Shown here one piece after another: positions 34,940 through 42,849 of a stretch of DNA of 64,000 nt. This DNA comes from Bacteroidales bacterium (GTDB taxonomy: Bacteria; Bacteroidota; Bacteroidia; Bacteroidales; F082): NCBI GenBank assembly GCA_016284305.1, contig JAEEON010000045.1, forward strand, positions 1-64,000, in the 5' to 3' direction. The notes under the pieces are model-generated. The model did no database searches and was not told where the DNA came from. It worked only from the letters and a program-made list of their open reading frames with translations. Every line of letters starts with the position of its first letter. Within the stretch, counting starts at the first letter, position 1. A program made the position numbers and the translations under genes.

Positions 34940-35704
34940 ACTAGTAAGAGTAATCCTAAGATAAAGAACCTTGTTAGGTTACAAAAGGCTTCGGAACGAA
35001 GGGAACAAAACCGCATCCTCATCGAGGGACAACGGGAGATTGAACGCGCACAACAGTGCGGTTTCGAGATTGAGCAACTTTATGTGTGCGAGTCGCTTTT
35101 GCGCGAGCCACTGAACATCCAAGCCAGATATGTTGAGACGGTGAGCGAAGAGGTCTTTGAGAAGATTGCTTATCGTGAAGGCAGTGACGGGCTATTGGCG
35201 ATAGCCATACCTAAATACAAGAGCATCAACGACTTCAAGCCAAAGAATGACGCTTTGATCATCGTGTTGGAGACCGTAGAGAAACCCGGAAACTTAGGGG
35301 CTGTGATGCGTACTGCCGATGCTGCCGGTGTCGATGCCGTCATCGTGGCCGACCCCGCCACCGACCTCTTCAATCCCAATGCCATCCGAGCCAGCATCGG
35401 CTGCATCTTCAGCGTGCCCGTATATGCCTGCTCCACCGAAGAGTGCATCCATTGGCTCAAGAAGAATGGCATCACCATCTATTGCACTTACCTGAAGGCC
35501 TCCATCGATTACCTTGACGCGGACTTCCGCAAGGCATCTGCTCTGGTGATGGGCACTGAGGCAACAGGAATCTCACAGGCTTGGGTTGAGGCCGCTGACC
35601 AAAACATCATCATCCCCATGAACGGCATCGCCGACTCGCTCAACGTATCGGTAACCACCGCCATCGTCACTTTCGAGGCGATCCGCCAACGTCGCCATTC
35701 ATAG
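34934..35704 (+). CDS. SpoU/TrmH-family RNA 2'-O-methyltransferase
   Basis: 256 residues. An N-terminal substrate-binding domain (KIKNLVRLQKASERREQNRILIEGQREIE) precedes a SPOUT knot with the three family motifs: KPGNLGAVMRTADAAG (about residues 116-131), the MGTEATGIS segment and PMNGIADSLNVSVTTAIVTFEA. It likely methylates a ribose in 23S rRNA or tRNA; the N-terminal form resembles RlmB/TsnR-like members. The start ATG sits inside a heptamer array. Confidence 0.92.
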   Translation: MITSKSNPKIKNLVRLQKASERREQNRILIEGQREIERAQQCGFEIEQLYVCESLLREPLNIQARYVETVSEEVFEKIAYREGSDGLLAIAIPKYKSINDFKPKNDALIIVLETVEKPGNLGAVMRTADAAGVDAVIVADPATDLFNPNAIRASIGCIFSVPVYACSTEECIHWLKKNGITIYCTYLKASIDYLDADFRKASALVMGTEATGISQAWVEAADQNIIIPMNGIADSLNVSVTTAIVTFEAIRQRRHS

Positions 35705-35738
35705 CATTCTCAACTCTCATCTCTCCATTCTCAACTTC
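35703..35738 (-). repeat. TTGAGAA/ATGAGAG heptamer array spanning a stop codon
   Basis: Minus-strand units TTGAGAA, TGGAGAG, ATGAGAG, TTGAGAA encode the last residues (KLRMER) and the TGA stop of the EEP hydrolase gene, and fill the 12-base gap to the convergent gene. Confidence 0.78.
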
Positions 35739-36679
35739 ACAAATACCGGATAATGGTCCGATGGATTACGCCTGACATGGGTGTCGAACGAGATCTCTTG
35801 TGGGGCGTCAAAGGCTTTGAGGGCGTCGTCGGAATCATCGGGAGTCCAGTAGCTATCGGTGAGGACGCCATAGGCTTCGACATACGTCGAAGGTGAGACA
35901 AACACGTGGTCGATACGGCTAGTGGTGTAGTATTCTGTCTTGAAACTATTGAAGGTGCCGTTTTCAGCGAAGCGGATACGCGCAGATTCGAAGGAGTCTT
36001 TCAGCAGGCCTGAATTGGTGAAGATGGTATAGATTTCGTTATCTTGATCGACGTTGAAGTCACCCGTGATGATGACTGGAAGGCCTTGGGCAATCTCTTG
36101 AATCTTGGCGACGACAAGCTTGGCGGCTTCACGTCGGGCCACCACGCCGACATGGTCCATATGGAGGTTGAAATAATAGAGGATCTTTTGAGGTTCCTTT
36201 TTACGGCGGTTAAAAAGCCCACGACGTTGAGGTCCTTCCTTTTGTTTCACTGCAAACTTGCCCCAGGTACAGATACGAATGCATGCTGCGTCCCATCCGA
36301 GGGCGGGTTTGTCGGGAGTCTCGTTAAGCCAAAAGTCGCCATGATCGAGTAGTTCCAGTTTGTCTTTCTTAAAAAAGATAGGTTCATGTTCACCTCCACG
36401 GTAGCCGTCGTCGCGTCCGATGCCAATGTAGTCATAGCCATCGAGGGCCTTCAGCATGTCACAAAGTTGTCCATACAGCACTTCTTGAGCTCCGAAGATA
36501 TCGGGAGCCATGAAGTTCACCTGGTCGCAGATGACCTGGCAGCGTTTAGGCCATTGATCTCCTTGAACGCTGTCGTTCCAGTTCTTGTAACGGATATTAT
36601 AGGTGCCGACGAGCATTTCTTGGGCATTCAGCTGCAGAGCCGTCAAGAGCAAGATAAAGAGAAGAAGTCGTTTCATCAT
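35717..36679 (-). CDS. Secreted endonuclease/exonuclease/phosphatase-family hydrolase
   Basis: 320 residues from the ATG at 36679, which gives the signal peptide MMKRLLLFILLLTALQLNAQ. The EEP fold is complete: VGTYNIRYKNWND, IFGAQEVLYGQ with the metal Glu, YFNLHMDHVG, VIITGDFNVDQDNEIY and RNPSDHYPVFVKL with the catalytic Asp-His. It is exported, so it probably acts on phosphodiesters or sphingolipid/nucleic acid substrates outside the cytoplasm. The last residues come from a heptamer array. Confidence 0.9.
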   Translation of the reverse strand: MMKRLLLFILLLTALQLNAQEMLVGTYNIRYKNWNDSVQGDQWPKRCQVICDQVNFMAPDIFGAQEVLYGQLCDMLKALDGYDYIGIGRDDGYRGGEHEPIFFKKDKLELLDHGDFWLNETPDKPALGWDAACIRICTWGKFAVKQKEGPQRRGLFNRRKKEPQKILYYFNLHMDHVGVVARREAAKLVVAKIQEIAQGLPVIITGDFNVDQDNEIYTIFTNSGLLKDSFESARIRFAENGTFNSFKTEYYTTSRIDHVFVSPSTYVEAYGVLTDSYWTPDDSDDALKAFDAPQEISFDTHVRRNPSDHYPVFVKLRMER

Positions 36680-36697
36680 GTTTTTCTTTTTTTGCCA

Positions 36698-36705
36698 CAA
36701 AGATA
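36698..36705 (-). promoter_or_regulatory. -7 box TATCTTTG for the EEP hydrolase gene
   Basis: It lies on the minus strand 18 bases before the ATG. Confidence 0.6.
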
Positions 36706-36898
36706 ATAAAATAGACTTTCATTCAAACAACTCTTCTCTTTTGATTAAAATAAATGAAATAATATAAATAATATTATATTATATATTTCTATTAATTATC
36801 TTTGCAGAGAATAAAAATATTTTGACACCCCAAAATAGGAACATAACCCAACAGAATCAACCAACCTATGCCATCATCATTTCGGAGAGTCTCTCGAC
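36706..36898. other. AT-rich non-coding stretch
   Basis: Strongly AT-rich (an ATATTATATTATATATTT run near 36770-36790), unlike its surroundings, before the REP island. A TATCTTTGC box at 36798-36807 could be a promoter reading into the island. No gene was seen. Confidence 0.5.
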
Positions 36899-37150
36899 AG
36901 CCTCGAAGAGGCTATCTCTCCATAACCCCTCACAAGCCCGTCAGGGCGCAGTGTGGGGGCCTCACAAGCCCGTCAGGGCGCAGTGTGGGGACCCACAGGC
37001 CCGACAGTGCGCAGTGTGGGGCCTCACAAGCCCGACAGTGCGCAGTGTGGGGGCCTCACAAGCCCGGCAGAGCGAAGTGTGGGGACCCACAGGCCAGACA
37101 GGGCGCAGTGTGGGGGCCTCACAAGCCCTACAGAGTCTAGAGCGGGGGCC
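36899..37150 (+). repeat. REP-like hairpin array upstream of RAYT
   Basis: It opens with the hairpin AGCCTCGAAGAGGCT (36899-36913), then about seven direct units of roughly 32 bases. Each unit pairs CCTCACA with TGTGGGG around an inner GCCC-GTCA-GGGC stem, giving an imperfect bulged hairpin. Units 3 and 6 begin CCCACAGGCC instead. The last unit is degenerate. This is a REP/BIME-like arrangement beside the transposase that presumably mobilises it. Confidence 0.85.
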
Positions 37151-37168
37151 TCACCTCCCAGAACCTCC

Positions 37169-37187
37169 AGCGTGTTGAAGACACGCT
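37169..37187 (+). repeat. Hairpin AGCGTGT-TGAAG-ACACGCT
   Basis: Perfect 7-bp stem, followed by CTCTC like the hairpin at 36899. It lies 33 bases before the RAYT gene and may be a recognition site. Confidence 0.75.
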
Positions 37188-37220
37188 CTCTCAACAACAC
37201 CATCAAATAATAAAAACATC

Positions 37221-37670
37221 ATGAGTTACATCCAAAACCTCTACCACATTGTCCTCAGAACCTACAAAAGTGAACAGACAATCAAGACAGAACATGAAAG
37301 AGAGCTCTATGCAATCATCTTGTCTCAGACCGAAAACCTAAAAGCTAAAATATATCGTATCGGGGGTATGCCCGACCATGTACATATTTTGGTGTCATTA
37401 CCATCAACAATCTCGTTAGCTCAATACGTTCAAGCCATAAAAACATTCACTAGCAAGTGGCTCAGAAGCAACCCATCATTTCCAAGTTGGAGAGGATGGG
37501 GACATGAATATGCTGGTTTTTCATGTGGTTGGTCAGACAAGGATAGGATAATAAACTACATCCAACATCAAAAGGAGCATCACACAAGACGGTCGTTCCA
37601 GGAGGAGTATCGAACTTTCCTCATAGAAAATGGAATGAAGATACAAGAGGCTTTTTTCCTCAGAGACTAG
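37221..37670 (+). CDS. REP-associated tyrosine transposase (RAYT), IS200-like
   Basis: 149 residues, the usual length for a Y1 transposase. The HUH motif is in GGMPDHVHILVSL (about residues 49-61) and the nucleophilic Tyr in RIINYIQHQKEHH (Y113). It cuts and rejoins single-stranded DNA at hairpins. It is flanked by REP-like hairpins on both sides rather than by an IS605-type TnpB or its own terminal ends, and by 60-bp direct repeats, which points to a domesticated RAYT rather than a free insertion sequence. The AT-rich start codon region has no clear RBS. Confidence 0.85.
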   Translation: MSYIQNLYHIVLRTYKSEQTIKTEHERELYAIILSQTENLKAKIYRIGGMPDHVHILVSLPSTISLAQYVQAIKTFTSKWLRSNPSFPSWRGWGHEYAGFSCGWSDKDRIINYIQHQKEHHTRRSFQEEYRTFLIENGMKIQEAFFLRD

Positions 37671-37684
37671 CATTTGGTGAGAGC

Positions 37685-37701
37685 GCGTCCCTTCGGGACG
37701 C
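37685..37701. repeat. Hairpin GCGTCCC-TTC-GGGACGC
   Basis: Perfect 7-bp stem just after the RAYT stop. It is the third hairpin family within the island. Confidence 0.75.
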
Positions 37702-37723
37702 TGGTCACTTAGGCTGTCTCCTT

Positions 37724-37756
37724 CCCCACACTGCGCCCTAACGGGCTTGTGCGGGG
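37724..37756 (-). repeat. REP-like unit, inverted copy
   Basis: The same REP unit as the 36928 array but in the opposite orientation, making a head-to-head pair with the direct copies at 37843, as in a BIME. Confidence 0.8.
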
Positions 37757-37767
37757 ATACTAAAAAT

Positions 37768-37784
37768 CAGCCTCTCCGAGGCTG
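37768..37784. repeat. Hairpin CAGCCTC-TCC-GAGGCTG
   Basis: Perfect 7-bp stem related to the GCCTC/GAGGC hairpins at 36899 and 37814. Confidence 0.7.
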
Positions 37785-37813
37785 GACCATTTCCACTTAA
37801 GCAGTGCCTCTAA

Positions 37814-37903
37814 AGCCTCGAAGAGGCTAGCTCTCCATAACCCCTCACAAGCCCGTTAGGGCGCAGTGTGGGGACCCACAGCCCGTCAGGGCGCAGTGTG
37901 GGG
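37814..37903 (+). repeat. Direct copy of the 36899 hairpin plus two REP units
   Basis: The 60 bases at 37814-37873 match 36899-36958 with two differences. They are followed by one more unit of the CCCACAGCCC type ending four bases before the MFS stop. The RAYT gene is thereby bracketed by direct repeats 915 bases apart. Confidence 0.85.
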
Positions 37904-37906
37904 ATC

Positions 37907-39100
37907 TCACCGAATCTTATGACGATGATAATGCGGAGCAACCACGATGACGAAGAAAATCAAGGAGAGCAACACCATGATGTCGGCGACAAGATAGGCG
38001 GCAGAGAAGGAGAAGTGCTGGGAAAGCATGCCACCGGAGAAGATGCCGATGCCAAGACCCAAGTCCCAGGAAGTCAAGTAGGTGGAAGTGGCAGTACCGC
38101 GCTGGGCGTTGGTACCGAGGTTGATGAAAAGGGCGTTGAATGAAGGAAAAGCAGCACCGAAACCCAAGCCGCAGCACATGGCGATGACCAGAAAAGCCAC
38201 CGCAGTGATGTCGCTGCCCCAACGGTTAAAATGATGACACATCCCAAGGCCAAACAAGGCCAACACCGTGATGCCCAATCCCAAAGTAATGGTTTGGGTC
38301 ACCTTGCCCCGATCGACCATCTTACCAGCGAAAAGACGAGAGACTATCAATCCGACAGCATACACCGTGAAAAAGAGTCCACTGCTGATGCTCAGTTCCA
38401 TCTCCTTGGCATACAAAGCGATATAATTAGAGATTTGCCCATAAGCGAAAGCCAACATCAAAAAGGACAATCCTGCCAACAGACCTTTGACCAACACGAA
38501 ACGGTCCAACGAGATCGGCGGACGTTTCACTGGAGGACGCACCTTGGTTTGGATCCTTGAAGCAAAAAGGGCAGCCAAAAGGCTGCACGCCATACAACCC
38601 ATGAAGATGACGTTATAACTGAAATGCTCATAAACAAACAGCCCCGTCATCGGACCGACAGCCATGGCGATGTTGTTGGCCACGCCGAAATAGCCGATGC
38701 CCTCGCCACGATGCTCCGAAGGCACCACGTCGATGACCAAGGTGTTACCCCCTACGGAGGTGAGGCCAAAAGCCAAGCCATGCACCACACGGACGATGGT
38801 AAGGATGGTGACGGTGGAAGCGAAAGGATAGCCACAGAAGATGGCGGTGAAGAGACATAAAGCCAACAGGTACAAAGGCTTACGCTTGAAAGTATCCATC
38901 ATATATCCTGAAAAAGGCCGCACCACCAAGGTGGCCAAAGTGTAGCAGGAAATCACCGTTCCGATCACCGCATTGCCAGCATGATACTGGTCGATGATGA
39001 AAAAAGGCAGCACCGGCAGAAGCAGGTAAAACGAAAAGAAAAACAGAAAGTTAGCCGCACAAAGGCAAAGGTAATTCTTATTGAACAACTTCTCTTCCAT
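37907..39100 (-). CDS. Major facilitator superfamily transporter
   Basis: 397 residues from the ATG at 39100 (MEEKLFNKNYLCLCAANFLFFFSFYLLLPVLP); a GTG two codons earlier is possible. Twelve membrane helices; the A-motif-like loop SGYMMDTFKRKPLYLLAL and the central VFFTVYAVGLIVSRLFAGKMVDRGK repeat are visible. Drug- or sugar-efflux type; the substrate is unknown. The gene converges toward the REP island, whose last unit ends just past its stop. It has a -7 box at 39122. Confidence 0.9.
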   Translation of the reverse strand: MEEKLFNKNYLCLCAANFLFFFSFYLLLPVLPFFIIDQYHAGNAVIGTVISCYTLATLVVRPFSGYMMDTFKRKPLYLLALCLFTAIFCGYPFASTVTILTIVRVVHGLAFGLTSVGGNTLVIDVVPSEHRGEGIGYFGVANNIAMAVGPMTGLFVYEHFSYNVIFMGCMACSLLAALFASRIQTKVRPPVKRPPISLDRFVLVKGLLAGLSFLMLAFAYGQISNYIALYAKEMELSISSGLFFTVYAVGLIVSRLFAGKMVDRGKVTQTITLGLGITVLALFGLGMCHHFNRWGSDITAVAFLVIAMCCGLGFGAAFPSFNALFINLGTNAQRGTATSTYLTSWDLGLGIGIFSGGMLSQHFSFSAAYLVADIMVLLSLIFFVIVVAPHYHRHKIR

Positions 39101-39121
39101 AGTCACTCCCTTTATGGGGCC

Positions 39122-39130
39122 GCAAAATTA
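39122..39130 (-). promoter_or_regulatory. -7 box TAATTTTGC for the MFS gene
   Basis: It lies on the minus strand 21 bases before the ATG and is divergent from the NUDIX box at 39176. Confidence 0.65.
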
Positions 39131-39175
39131 TGCTTTTTTATGATTCATTCTTCACTTTATTTCAGAGGATTTCCT

Positions 39176-39184
39176 TATCTTTGC
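39176..39184 (+). promoter_or_regulatory. -7 box TATCTTTGC for the NUDIX gene
   Basis: It lies 16 bases before the ATG at 39201, a short leader. Confidence 0.65.
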
Positions 39185-39200
39185 GGTATAGAGTTACGTT

Positions 39201-39713
39201 ATGGAATTATTGGAACTATACGACAACGACTTAAGGCCCACCGGTCAGATTGTGGAGCGGGGGCAACCAATTCCAGCGGGTTTGATGATCCCCATCGTGG
39301 CCGTCTTCATCTATAATAACGAAGGCAAGTACCTGATTCAGAAAGTATCGCAACAAAAAGGCGGCTATTTCGCCACCACTGCCGGTCACGTGAAAGCCGG
39401 TGAGCGCGACTTCACCATCGCGATGCTCCGCGAACTCAAGGAGGAGCTAGGCATCTCGGTCACCAAGAGCGAGCTCAAGCTTTTGCGTATCCGGAGGTAC
39501 AACTACAAGTTCACCATGTTATACATGTTAAAGAGCAACGTCCCCATCGAGATGTTACGACTGCAACGCGACGAGGTGGACTCGGTGCAATGGCTGAGCC
39601 GCAGCGAGATTGAGCAGATGTGCAACGAGGGCTTATTCAACAAAATCCATTACCAGTTGTTACTCGACTGCGAGGAACGTCTGAATTCATTACATCTTAA
39701 GACGAAGCATTAG
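39201..39713 (+). CDS. NUDIX hydrolase
   Basis: 170 residues. The NUDIX box GHVKAGERDFTIAMLRELKEELGI (about residues 59-82, G-x5-E-x7-RE-x2-EE-x-G) is intact. The order, with VIPVVAVFIYNNEGKYLIQK before the box, is like IPP-isomerase or phosphohydrolase relatives that cleave a nucleoside diphosphate linked to X. The substrate is unknown. It has its own -7 box and is followed by the acyl-CoA synthetase gene with its own promoter. Confidence 0.93.
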   Translation: MELLELYDNDLRPTGQIVERGQPIPAGLMIPIVAVFIYNNEGKYLIQKVSQQKGGYFATTAGHVKAGERDFTIAMLRELKEELGISVTKSELKLLRIRRYNYKFTMLYMLKSNVPIEMLRLQRDEVDSVQWLSRSEIEQMCNEGLFNKIHYQLLLDCEERLNSLHLKTKH

Positions 39714-39723
39714 CATTTATTTC

Positions 39724-39732
39724 TATCTTTGC
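39724..39732 (+). promoter_or_regulatory. -7 box TATCTTTGC for the ADP-forming synthetase run
   Basis: It lies 34 bases before the ATG at 39767 and may drive the whole seven-gene run to 47780. Confidence 0.62.
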
Positions 39733-39766
39733 AAAAATTTCTAAATCTATAAATCGAAACACAATT

Positions 39767-41827
39767 ATGATCGCAAAAGAATTACTCGATCCGAGAAGCA
39801 TTGTCGTGGTGGGAGCGTCCACCGACATCCACAAGCCTGGTGGCAAAGTCCTGAAGAACCTTTTGGAAAGTCCCTTCAAGGGCCAAGTCTATACCGTAAA
39901 CCCAAAGGAGACGGAAGTCCAGGGCATCAAGTGTTTCTCTAAGGTCGAGGACCTTCCTCAGGTGGATTGCGCCATTTTGGCCATCGCCGCCAAATATTGC
40001 CCTGCCACTGTTGACCTGCTGGCTCACGAGAAGGGCACCAAGGGTTTCATCATCGTCTCTGCCGGCTTCGGTGAGGAGAATGCCGAGGGCGCTGCATGGG
40101 AGCGTCATATCGCTGACACCATCAACAGCGTGGGCGGCTCGCTCATCGGACCCAACTGCACCGGATTCCTCAACAACAACTACTGCGGTGCTTTCGATAC
40201 CCCCATCCCGACCCTCGACCCTCATGGCGTCGATTTCATCACCGGCTCGGGTGCCACTGCAGTGTTCATCAAGGAGTACGGAATCAGCAACGGACTGACA
40301 TTCAACAGCGTATGGGCAGTTGGCAACTCCGCTCAGTTAGGCATCGAAGATGTGCTTGAACATCTCGATGAGACCTTCGACCCCGAGAAGAGCAGCCGCG
40401 TCATCATGTTATATATGGAGAAGATCTCCGACCCGAAGAAGATGTTGAAGCATGCCCGTTCACTGATTTTGAAGGGCTGCAAGATTGCCGCCATCAAGTC
40501 AGGAGGCTCCGCTGCCGGCAGTCGTGCCGCCAGTTCGCACACCGGTGCTTTGGCCACTTCTGACGTCGCCGTTGACGCCTTGTTCCGCAAGGCAGGCATC
40601 GTACGTTGCCACAACCGCCAGGAGCTGACCACGGTGTGCGCCATTTTCATGCACCCTGAAGTGAAAGGCAAGAACATGGCTGTCATCACCCATGCCGGTG
40701 GTCCCGCCGTTATGCTCACCGACGTGCTTTCCAACAATGGCATGGATGTGCCGCACATCGAAGGACCCAAGGCTCAGGAACTCCTTGAGAAACTCTACAA
40801 CGGTTCCTCGGTAGGCAACCCCATCGACTTCTTAGCCACTGGCACCGCTGAACAGCTGGGTTACATCATCGACGCCTGTGAGAATGACTTCGACGAGATC
40901 GACAGCATGTGCGTCATCTTCGGCTCGCCTGGCCTGTTCCAGAATTACGAGGTCTATAAGGTCCTCGACGAGAAGATGAAGACTTGCAAGAAGCCCATCT
41001 TCCCCATCCTGCCTTCCATCATCAACGTGAAAGATGAGATTGCTGACTTCATCAACAACAAGCACCGCATCAACTTCCCTGAGGAATGCGTATTTGGCAA
41101 TGCCTTATGCAAGATCTACAACACGCCGAAGCCTCAGCCCGAGGATGTGGAGTTGCCTGCCGTCGATGTGAAACGTATCCGCGAGGTCATCGACCATTGC
41201 GAGAACGGCTATATCGATCCCGACAAGATCTACCAGCTGTTGGATGCTGCTGGCATCGCCCAGAAGCAGATCCGCGTGGTGGACAAGAAGGAACAAGCCG
41301 TGGCCTTTGCCAACGAGGTGGGTTATCCGCTCGTGATGAAGGTCGTGGGACCCGTCCACAAGTCCGATGTCGGAGGTGTGACCTTGAACGTCCGCGACAT
41401 CGAGACGGTGCAACGTGAGTTCGACCGTCTGATGGCCATCAAGGACACCTATGCAGTGGAGATGTATCCGATGCTCGACGGCACCGAGGTGTATATTGGC
41501 GCCATCCGCGATGCCAAGTTCGGACATCAGGTATTCTTTGGCCTTGGCGGCATCTTCATCGAGGTGTTGAAAGACGTGCAAAGCGCCCTCGCCCCTGTGG
41601 CTGTCGATGAAGCCAAAGACCTGCTCACCAAGCTCCGCGGCTACAAGATCCTTCAAGGTGTGCGTGGCCAACAGCCCGTCAACGTCGATGTCTATGCCGA
41701 GCAAATCGCCCGTGTCAGCGCCCTGGTGATGGCCGCTCCCGAGATCGCCGAGATGGACCTCAACCCGCTTTTGGGCAACCCGAAGAACGTGGTCGCCGTG
41801 GATGCCAGAATCAGAATCGAAAAATAA
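39767..41827 (+). CDS. ADP-forming acyl-CoA (acetyl-CoA) synthetase, fused alpha-beta
   Basis: 686 residues. It converts an acyl-CoA, ADP and phosphate to the acid, ATP and CoA, giving energy from fermentation. The alpha part has a CoA-binding Rossmann segment (SIVVVGASTDIHKPGGKVLKNL) and the phosphorylated His in SSHTGALATSD (H258). The beta part is an ATP-grasp domain from about residue 470 (GYPLVMKVVGPVHKSDVGGV, ending ELDLNPLLGNPKNVVAVDARI-like). Fused alpha-beta is one of the known arrangements. Six genes follow with gaps of at most 12 bases. Confidence 0.93.
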   Translation: MIAKELLDPRSIVVVGASTDIHKPGGKVLKNLLESPFKGQVYTVNPKETEVQGIKCFSKVEDLPQVDCAILAIAAKYCPATVDLLAHEKGTKGFIIVSAGFGEENAEGAAWERHIADTINSVGGSLIGPNCTGFLNNNYCGAFDTPIPTLDPHGVDFITGSGATAVFIKEYGISNGLTFNSVWAVGNSAQLGIEDVLEHLDETFDPEKSSRVIMLYMEKISDPKKMLKHARSLILKGCKIAAIKSGGSAAGSRAASSHTGALATSDVAVDALFRKAGIVRCHNRQELTTVCAIFMHPEVKGKNMAVITHAGGPAVMLTDVLSNNGMDVPHIEGPKAQELLEKLYNGSSVGNPIDFLATGTAEQLGYIIDACENDFDEIDSMCVIFGSPGLFQNYEVYKVLDEKMKTCKKPIFPILPSIINVKDEIADFINNKHRINFPEECVFGNALCKIYNTPKPQPEDVELPAVDVKRIREVIDHCENGYIDPDKIYQLLDAAGIAQKQIRVVDKKEQAVAFANEVGYPLVMKVVGPVHKSDVGGVTLNVRDIETVQREFDRLMAIKDTYAVEMYPMLDGTEVYIGAIRDAKFGHQVFFGLGGIFIEVLKDVQSALAPVAVDEAKDLLTKLRGYKILQGVRGQQPVNVDVYAEQIARVSALVMAAPEIAEMDLNPLLGNPKNVVAVDARIRIEK

Positions 41828-41833
41828 CACGCC

Positions 41834-42154
41834 ATGATTACCAGCCGTTCCCTCATCTACCTGATTTACGCCGCCTTGGTGTTGTTCACCTTCTTCGGCG
41901 ACCGACTGCTGAAACGCACTGAGAAGAAGTACCGCACCTTGGGTTATCTGGTCTGCATCCTCGGCGACTTAGGCATCCTGGGGTATGGCCTATGGATCTA
42001 TTTCAAATACAAGGAAACCAACTATGAGATTGCCTCCCAGACAGGCTTTGTCCTGGGAGGCATCCTCTTTGGAGTATGTGTGCTTTGCCTGTTAGGTCGC
42101 TATTGGCAGAACAAGGAACTTGACAAACGGAAAAATGAAACGAGGAACCCATGA
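41834..42154 (+). CDS. Small membrane protein of unknown function
   Basis: 106 residues, about three membrane helices (LIYLIYAALVLFTFF, LGYLVCILGDLGILGYGLWIYF, GFVLGGILFGVCVLCLLG) ending in a basic tail. No family recognised. It starts six bases after the acyl-CoA synthetase gene and overlaps the next gene by four bases (ATGA), so it is cotranscribed and probably a partner of that protein. Confidence 0.72.
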   Translation: MITSRSLIYLIYAALVLFTFFGDRLLKRTEKKYRTLGYLVCILGDLGILGYGLWIYFKYKETNYEIASQTGFVLGGILFGVCVLCLLGRYWQNKELDKRKNETRNP

Positions 42155-42840
42155 AAAAGGCTGACATCATCACGCTAATCATCGTGGCCGCCGTCATCTG
42201 CGGCTTTGCTTTCATCCCCGGAGCCTGGGAGTGGTTCAACACAACCACCAAGAACCATGGCCTGCTGATGAGTTTCTTCAAGTTCGCCATCCTGGGCACC
42301 TTTGGAGAGATGTTGGCGTTGCGGATCCGCGAGGGCTTATACATCAAAAAAGGCTTCGGCCTATTGCCCAAGATGCTGATCTGGGGAGTGCTTGGTGTGG
42401 TCATTGCCTCAGCTATGACCATCTTCAAGACCGGCACCATCGCCTTGCTGGACGGTGGCTTCCATCTTGATGGCAAAGCGGTCTCATGGTTTTCAGGAGG
42501 GCTGAGCTGGGGTAAGTTCCTTGTAGCCCTGTGCATCAGCGTCCTGATGAATACGCTGTTCGCCCCCGTGTTCATGACTTTCCACAAGATCACCGACATT
42601 CACATTGCTGAGACCGGCGGGACGTTGAAAGGCTTCTTCAGCCAACCTTTGCGAATCCGCGAGACCATTTCGAAGAAGATCAACTGGGACATCCAATATG
42701 GCTTCGTATTTGCCAAGACCATCCCGTTATTCTGGTATCCGGCACACACCATCACCTTCTTATTGCCCCCTACCCTGCAAGTGCTGTTTGCGGCTTTCCT
42801 CGGCGTGGCCTTAGGAGTGATATTGAGTATCAAAAAATAA
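42151..42840 (+). CDS. Membrane protein, possibly Mpv17/PMP22-like
   Basis: 229 residues, four or five membrane helices. The C-terminal half (NWDIQYGFVFAKTIPLFWYPAHTITFLLPPTLQVLFAAFLGVALGVIL) resembles the Mpv17/PMP22 channel family, with its W-x-P-Q-x-NF-like layout, but the match is weak. It overlaps the small membrane protein gene by ATGA, so the two are translationally coupled. It is followed nine bases later by the first CotH gene. Function is unknown. Confidence 0.65.
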   Translation: MKKADIITLIIVAAVICGFAFIPGAWEWFNTTTKNHGLLMSFFKFAILGTFGEMLALRIREGLYIKKGFGLLPKMLIWGVLGVVIASAMTIFKTGTIALLDGGFHLDGKAVSWFSGGLSWGKFLVALCISVLMNTLFAPVFMTFHKITDIHIAETGGTLKGFFSQPLRIRETISKKINWDIQYGFVFAKTIPLFWYPAHTITFLLPPTLQVLFAAFLGVALGVILSIKK

Positions 42841-42849
42841 AGAGATAGC

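Noticed and set aside
36928..37150. Possible CRISPR array
   Set aside because: The roughly 32-base units are contiguous without unique spacers, form hairpins, and no cas genes are nearby.
36822..37210. Open reading frames across the REP island reading as QARQGAVWG-type repeats
   Set aside because: Three overlapping frames read the same repeat in different registers, with no start context or homology; they are products of the DNA repeat.
37221..37670. Complete IS200/IS605 insertion sequence
   Set aside because: No TnpB and no defined left and right ends; the surrounding hairpins fit a RAYT with REPs better.
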